A stretch of 64,000 nucleotides of DNA from Bin87 sp964502995 (GTDB lineage: Bacteria; Chloroflexota; Dehalococcoidia; Lucifugimonadales; UBA3495). The translations under genes and the position numbers were made by a program. The notes beneath the pieces were generated by a model. The model was not told the DNA's origin. It made no database searches and was given only the letters and a program-made list of their open reading frames with translations. This document shows positions 60,318-64,000 of this stretch, piece by piece. How positions within the stretch are numbered: the first letter of the stretch is position 1; each line of letters opens with the position of its first letter. The stretch covers positions 18,301-82,300 of the forward strand of contig CAZCZB010000007.1 in the NCBI GenBank assembly GCA_964502995.1, in the 5' to 3' direction.

Positions 60318-61553
60318 ATGGCCGCCGCGCCGGCCTCCGGCCGGTTTCGCGCATTTTCCGCGCTCCGCCACCGGGATTTCCGGTGGTTCTTTCTGAATAT
60401 CGGTGTCCAGTCATTCGGCCAGGGCATCCAGTTCCTTGGCATAGGGCTCCTCATCCTCGACTTGACGGGTGAGAAGACGCAACTGGGTCTCGCCGTCAGC
60501 ATATTCGGAGTCTCGAACCTGTTCTTCACTTTCGCTGGCGGTGTGATCGCCGACCGGCTTGACCGCAAAATGTTTCTGATCTTCTGCGTGTTGGGCAACG
60601 GCCTGGTCACCATCGTGCTCGCGTTCCTGGCCCTCCTGGATGTTGCCCAGATGTGGCACGTGTACACAGTCGTGTTCATCCTGGGAGGACTGTCGGCGGT
60701 TCAGATGCCCGCCCGTTTCGCGCTGGCAGCAGACCTGGTGCCCCGCGAAGACATGATGAACGCCGTTGCCCTGCACACGTCCATCGGACAAATCGGCAAT
60801 ATGCTCGGCCCATTGGTTGGCGGCCTCGTCATCGAATACACCGACACCTGGGCGGGGATCATGATCAACGGCGGCAGTTACCTGGTCGGTATCGGATTCC
60901 TCGTGATGGTTACCAACCCGCCGGTGACCACACGTCGAAACTCCTCTCCCATCAGCGATCTGATCGGCGGTTTTTCCCATGCCATCCACACCCCCATGGC
61001 AGCAGTGTTGATAATCATGTCGGCCTCCTTCGGGTTCTTCGGCATGGCATATATGCAAGTCGTCGCTGCCTTCACCACCGAGTTCCTGAAGTTGAGCCCA
61101 TTCCAGACCGGCATATTCATGACGTTCCGGGGAGCGGGCGCGTTCATGGGCTCGATAGTCGTCGCACAGTGGGGAGACACCAAGAACAAAGGCACATTGA
61201 TGTACCTGGAAGTCAGCCTGTGCTGCGTCGCTCTCGTAGCCATGGCCTGGGCCAACTGGTTCTGGGCAGCGTGCGTCCTGGTGGCCCTGGTGGGATCCAC
61301 GAGCATCGGAGGCTTCTGGCCGGTATCCAGCTCGCTGATGCAGCTAACCACGGCGCCCGACATGCGGGGTCGGATGATGGCGATGATGCAGATGGCGCCG
61401 GTGTTCCATTTCCTGGGCGCGTGGCCACTCACCTGGCTTGCCCAGCTATACGGATGGTCGATGGCCATCACCAGCGGCGCTACGGTCCTGCTGGTTATCT
61501 CCGTCGCGGGGTGGCTGTACCGCCCCATGGTTCGCAGAATGGACCGGATTTAG
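60318..61553 (+). CDS. MFS transporter (EntS/MFS_3-like)
   Basis: The 411-residue protein has twelve hydrophobic segments and the conserved loop GGVIADRLDRKMFLIFCVLGN. LADLV-type and GQIGNMLGPLVGGLVIEY motifs are typical of drug or siderophore exporters in this group. It is coupled to the HAD gene by a 5-bp gap, but the substrate is unknown. Unlike the other MFS in this window it has no His-rich tail. Confidence 0.85.
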   Translation: MAAAPASGRFRAFSALRHRDFRWFFLNIGVQSFGQGIQFLGIGLLILDLTGEKTQLGLAVSIFGVSNLFFTFAGGVIADRLDRKMFLIFCVLGNGLVTIVLAFLALLDVAQMWHVYTVVFILGGLSAVQMPARFALAADLVPREDMMNAVALHTSIGQIGNMLGPLVGGLVIEYTDTWAGIMINGGSYLVGIGFLVMVTNPPVTTRRNSSPISDLIGGFSHAIHTPMAAVLIIMSASFGFFGMAYMQVVAAFTTEFLKLSPFQTGIFMTFRGAGAFMGSIVVAQWGDTKNKGTLMYLEVSLCCVALVAMAWANWFWAACVLVALVGSTSIGGFWPVSSSLMQLTTAPDMRGRMMAMMQMAPVFHFLGAWPLTWLAQLYGWSMAITSGATVLLVISVAGWLYRPMVRRMDRI

Positions 61554-61575
61554 CATTGCGGAATCCCCCAATTCC

Positions 61576-61604
61576 TTGCCCCAAAGGTTCAACTATCGTA
61601 TATT
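61576..61604 (+). promoter_or_regulatory. Promoter of the VOC gene
   Basis: TTGCCC, 17-bp spacer, TATATT, with the start about 38 nt ahead of the VOC ATG. Confidence 0.65.
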
Positions 61605-61648
61605 GCGACCCAACAGGCGCCCATCCTAGTCACAAAAGGAGCATTGTC

Positions 61649-62098
61649 ATGGTTAAACCCAAGCAAGTCGGTCATCTGGTGATCAACGTCTCAGACGTTG
61701 AGGCATCCACCAAGTTCTATACGGACATACTGGGCTTCGAAATCGCGGTTTCACGCCCGGGCGCAACCTTCCTCACCTGCGGCGAAATCCACCATGACCT
61801 GGCCCTGTTCCAGGCCTCCGATGATTCTCCTGCCACGCGGAAAGGCAACATCGGCCTCAACCACTTCGCCGTTCAGGTCGAGGACTTCGATTCTCTCCGC
61901 GACCTCTATCACAGCCTGATTGAGAACGACATCAAGGTGGACCGCACTACAGACCACGGCATGACCGGCAGCGTCTATTTTGAAGACCCCGATGGCAATG
62001 GCATCGAGTTCTACTACGACAAGTTCGACACTCCCGAAGAGGGACTGGCCGAAATGCGCCGTGAGGGCCGCGAAAACACAGTGCTGGTAATCGACTAA
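61649..62098 (+). CDS. VOC-superfamily (glyoxalase/dioxygenase-like) protein
   Basis: The 149-residue protein has the VOC beta-alpha-beta-beta-beta pattern: VGHLVINVSDVEASTKFYTDILGFE, then GLNHFAVQVEDFDSLRDLY and SVYFEDPDGNGIEFYYD, which supply His, His and Glu metal ligands. Glyoxalase, extradiol dioxygenase or antibiotic-binding roles are possible. AAAGGAG lies 7 nt before the ATG. It has its own promoter and terminator. Confidence 0.87.
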   Translation: MVKPKQVGHLVINVSDVEASTKFYTDILGFEIAVSRPGATFLTCGEIHHDLALFQASDDSPATRKGNIGLNHFAVQVEDFDSLRDLYHSLIENDIKVDRTTDHGMTGSVYFEDPDGNGIEFYYDKFDTPEEGLAEMRREGRENTVLVID

Positions 62099-62120
62099 CT
62101 CTGTACCACACGGCAAATTA

Positions 62121-62155
62121 CAGGGGCGGGTTTCAAACCCGCCCCTGTTTTGTTT
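62121..62155 (+). terminator. VOC-gene terminator (GGGGCG palindrome copy)
   Basis: CAGGGGCGGGT and ACCCGCCCCTG pair over 11 bp, the same stem as at 58651, and are followed by TTTTGTTTC. Confidence 0.88.
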
Positions 62156-62176
62156 CATTGAGTACCGCTGTCTGGG

Positions 62177-63142
62177 TCACCGCGCCGGTTCGACGTCATC
62201 CTCGCCAGGCAGGTCAAGTTGGCCCAGGATGTCGGCCAGCGTTCCCTCGATGTTGGCAGGAAGTTCCACCGGTTCTTCGAACGGCTGGAAGTTGTGATCG
62301 TTCCTCACCCGGTCGATGTACCGGCGAGCTTCCTCGTTCCTTTCGGCTACCCGGTCCAGGGATTCCTGGAGCCTACTGGCTTCTTCCTCGTAGCGAGGCC
62401 GCAGGTCGGAAAGGTCAACGTCCAGTGAATACAGCGCGCGCAACCGGCGCATGATGTCGTAGAACGCCCGGTGATCCGTAGTGATGCCCAGTTGTCCCCC
62501 GCTGCTCCCGCTGAACGGGAACATCGGAGCCATGGCCCCCACGCGCACCATTTCCACGTCGGGATGCTGGTAATGAGCCATGCTCACCAACGCCATGCCC
62601 ACCGTTGGCCCCTGCCGCTGCTGCGACCCGTAACTGGAAAACAACATACCATGCTGCCTCAATTCGTCGGCCATGGATGCCTTGCTGTACACGCAGGATA
62701 TGCGTCGTTCAAGTTCCGGCGGCGCGGGTCCGTTGTACCCTTCAACCGCCGCGACCTTGGGGTTGCCCAACGCGGCCACCGCCTCGAAGAATCCCTGACC
62801 GTACAGGTCGATCCGGTACCAAGGCTCGATTCCCAGGAAAATGACGATGCCGTCGCCGGCGTCCCAGAAAGCATTGTCCCAGGTCATCGGACGGCTGGGC
62901 AGTCCGTCATCAAAGGCGGCTCTGGGACGGTACAGATCATGGGTGCCCGCGATCTGGAACGGGAAACACATCCGCGATATTTCATCGCCCATCTGGCCGA
63001 TGCGACGCGCTGACAGTTTGTCGATCAACCAGCGTGGCATACCGCTGGATATGTTGCCGCCGTCGGACCACTGACGACGCCAGCCGGCGATCAATACCCG
63101 CGTCTCGGGTAGTTCATCCAACGTGATCAGGGGCTCCGCCAT
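62177..63142 (-). CDS. PAC2-family protein
   Basis: PAC2 proteins resemble proteasome-assembly chaperones and occur widely in actinobacteria and Chloroflexota with unknown function. The 321 residues show MAEPLITLDELPETRVLIAGWRRQWSDGG, AFWDAGDGIVIFLGIEPWYRI and VGMALVSMAHYQHPDVEMVRVGAMAPMFPF. The C-terminal 90 residues are helical and charged (RLQESLDRVAERNEEARRYIDRV), probably a coiled coil. It lies 25 bp downstream of the seleno-glutaredoxin-DinB gene and may be co-transcribed. Confidence 0.85.
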   Translation of the reverse strand: MAEPLITLDELPETRVLIAGWRRQWSDGGNISSGMPRWLIDKLSARRIGQMGDEISRMCFPFQIAGTHDLYRPRAAFDDGLPSRPMTWDNAFWDAGDGIVIFLGIEPWYRIDLYGQGFFEAVAALGNPKVAAVEGYNGPAPPELERRISCVYSKASMADELRQHGMLFSSYGSQQRQGPTVGMALVSMAHYQHPDVEMVRVGAMAPMFPFSGSSGGQLGITTDHRAFYDIMRRLRALYSLDVDLSDLRPRYEEEASRLQESLDRVAERNEEARRYIDRVRNDHNFQPFEEPVELPANIEGTLADILGQLDLPGEDDVEPAR

Positions 63143-63167
63143 ATCTTCAGCGCCCCCACGCCGTGCG

Positions 63168-63947
63168 TCAGATCAACTGCGCCGGCGTGAAGATGCCCTC
63201 CATGTCTGCTTCGGTTGCCGGGGTCTTGGCCGGCTGTCCGAGGTTGGTGTCCACGAACCAGTACACCTGCTTCAGGTGATGGGTGCTGTGGCTCAGGATG
63301 ATGTTGAGCAGTTCCAGCACGGTTACTTCGCCGCCATAGTGCGCGGGCACCACGCGATCGAACCCTTCAGTGTCGCCACTGTTCAGGAAAGCAACCAACC
63401 CGTCGGCGACGCCGGACGCATAGTCGGCAATCTCCTGGGGCTTGACCAGGTGCGCCAGGCTTTCGCGGCACGCTCGCATGTCGTCGGAGCTCATGGATCC
63501 CCGGGTGCGGCTGGTGTAGGCCAACTCGGGGAATGAGACGATGTGGACCAGCGTGTCCCTCAGCATCTCCGGCCGCCACTGCACGGGCTGCGCCAACTGC
63601 TCCTCGCTGAGTTCCAGCGTAGCGCGGATGGCGGCATCCAGGATCACGCGGTACTTGTCGGCCAGCCAGGCGGTGCGCCCCGAAAGGTCGATCGGCGCGT
63701 CTTCCAGGCCCAACGCCGGGATCAGCTTCTTCGGGTAGTACCCGATGATGACCTCAGTGCCGTCGATGATGGTGACAGGAGCCGACAGCACGCCACGAGA
63801 CTTCAGATCTTCGCGAGCGGCGTCATCGGTCAGCAGGTCGTGGTGTTCATACTGAACACCGTTGGACGCCAGGAACTCCTCCAGCGTCCGGCAGCTGAAT
63901 CAACCAGGGTTGGTATATACGTGAACTTCCCTAACGGTGGTGGTCAT
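63168..63947 (-). CDS. Glutaredoxin-DinB fusion, candidate selenoprotein (in-frame UGA at residue 16)
   Basis: From ATG 63947 (GAGG 8 nt upstream) the frame reads MTTTVREVHVYTNPG, then TGA (63900-63902), then FSCRTLEEFLASNGV. This is a glutaredoxin N-terminus with UGA exactly at the first Cys of the CxxC site, i.e. U-F-S-C. The domain continues through DLLTDDAAREDLKSRGV, the cis-Pro motif APVTIIDG and EVIIGYYPKKL. After residue about 95 a DinB-like four-helix domain follows (TLVHIVSFPELAY and SHSTHHLKQVYWF supply metal-binding His). The product is 259 residues. A SECIS-like stem-loop follows the UGA. Without Sec insertion the protein would stop at residue 15. Confidence 0.82.
63864..63899 (-). 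promoter_or_regulatory. Candidate bacterial SECIS element inside the coding region
   Basis: Ten nt after the UGA a stem GGACGC / GCGTCC begins, interrupted by a small internal loop, then GGA / TCC and a 5-nt apical loop GGAGT. The apical loop begins with two G and lies 20 nt after the UGA, inside the window described for bacterial SECIS elements. Confidence 0.7.
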
Positions 63948-63970
63948 ATTCATTCCCTCGTTTTGGTTCG

Positions 63971-64000
63971 CTATTCGCCGGCGCGGAACCAGTCGGACTT
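63971..64000 (-). CDS. C-terminal end of an upstream gene (truncated by the window)
   Basis: On the minus strand the last nine codons read KSDWFRAGE followed by TAG (63971-63973). The 24-bp spacing to the seleno-glutaredoxin start suggests the two share an operon. Too little is visible to assign a family. Confidence 0.4.
   Translation of the reverse strand, partial: KSDWFRAGE

Noticed and set aside
60653..61648. Open frame upstream of and continuous with the VOC gene
   Set aside because: It lies inside the MFS gene in another frame; the VOC family N-terminus, AAAGGAG and a promoter all point to ATG 61649.

Overview
The window (64 kb, GC-rich, very tightly packed) looks like a chromosome segment of a Chloroflexota bacterium, most likely from the SAR202/Dehalococcoidia side of the phylum. 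That placement is inferred from overall gene content, the short IF-2, Ala/Glu-rich tails on several translation proteins and the PAC2/DinB/arylsulfotransferase-type accessory genes; no rRNA is present to prove it. No tRNA, rRNA, CRISPR array, prophage or insertion sequence was seen.

Region 1 (1-19.98 kb, + strand) is a nearly unbroken translation super-operon: the end of fusA, then rpsJ-rplC-rplD-rplW-rplB-rpsS-rplV-rpsC-rplP-rpmC-rpsQ-rplN-rplX-rplE-rpsN-rpsH-rplF-rplR-rpsE-rpmD-rplO-secY-adk-map-infA-rpmJ-rpsM-rpsK-rpsD-rpoA-rplQ-truA-rplM-rpsI, closed by a strong intrinsic terminator. tuf is not between fusA and rpsJ.

Region 2 (20-33.7 kb, - strand) holds a CcdA-like thiol transporter, three RDD membrane proteins around a phosphohexomutase, and an S-adenosylmethionine cycle operon (mtnA, arylsulfotransferase-like propeller, mtnP, rhodanese, ahcY, metK). 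This operon begins with a canonical promoter and a textbook-like SAM-I riboswitch with its own terminator (30456-30710). YchF, a GNAT and a thiolase-like protein follow upstream.

Region 3 (33.9-45.7 kb) has an EVE-domain protein, queG, a dUTPase/dCTP deaminase-like gene, groEL (no groES), rpsT, lexA, and the nusA-ylxR-infB-rbfA-truB operon, which ends in a small NrtS-like membrane protein. ylxR appears to start at ATT.

Region 4 (45.7-52 kb) has cysM, moeB/thiF and an Fe-S-type Rrf2 regulator, a PaaI-type thioesterase, larB, and two integral membrane proteins (an LPG-synthase-like protein and a UbiA-type prenyltransferase).

Region 5 (52-58.6 kb) has hspR-dnaJ divergent from a zinc operon: zur, znuA, znuC, znuB and an MFS transporter with a remarkable His-rich tail. 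A palindrome next to the zur promoter is a candidate Zur box.

Region 6 (58.7-64 kb) has a cupin, a small unknown protein, a HAD hydrolase, a second MFS, a VOC protein, a PAC2 protein and, at the edge, the most striking gene: a glutaredoxin-DinB fusion whose first active-site cysteine codon is an in-frame UGA followed by a SECIS-like stem-loop. It is therefore a candidate selenoprotein. GGGGCG/CGCCCC palindromes are scattered between genes and sometimes act as terminators.
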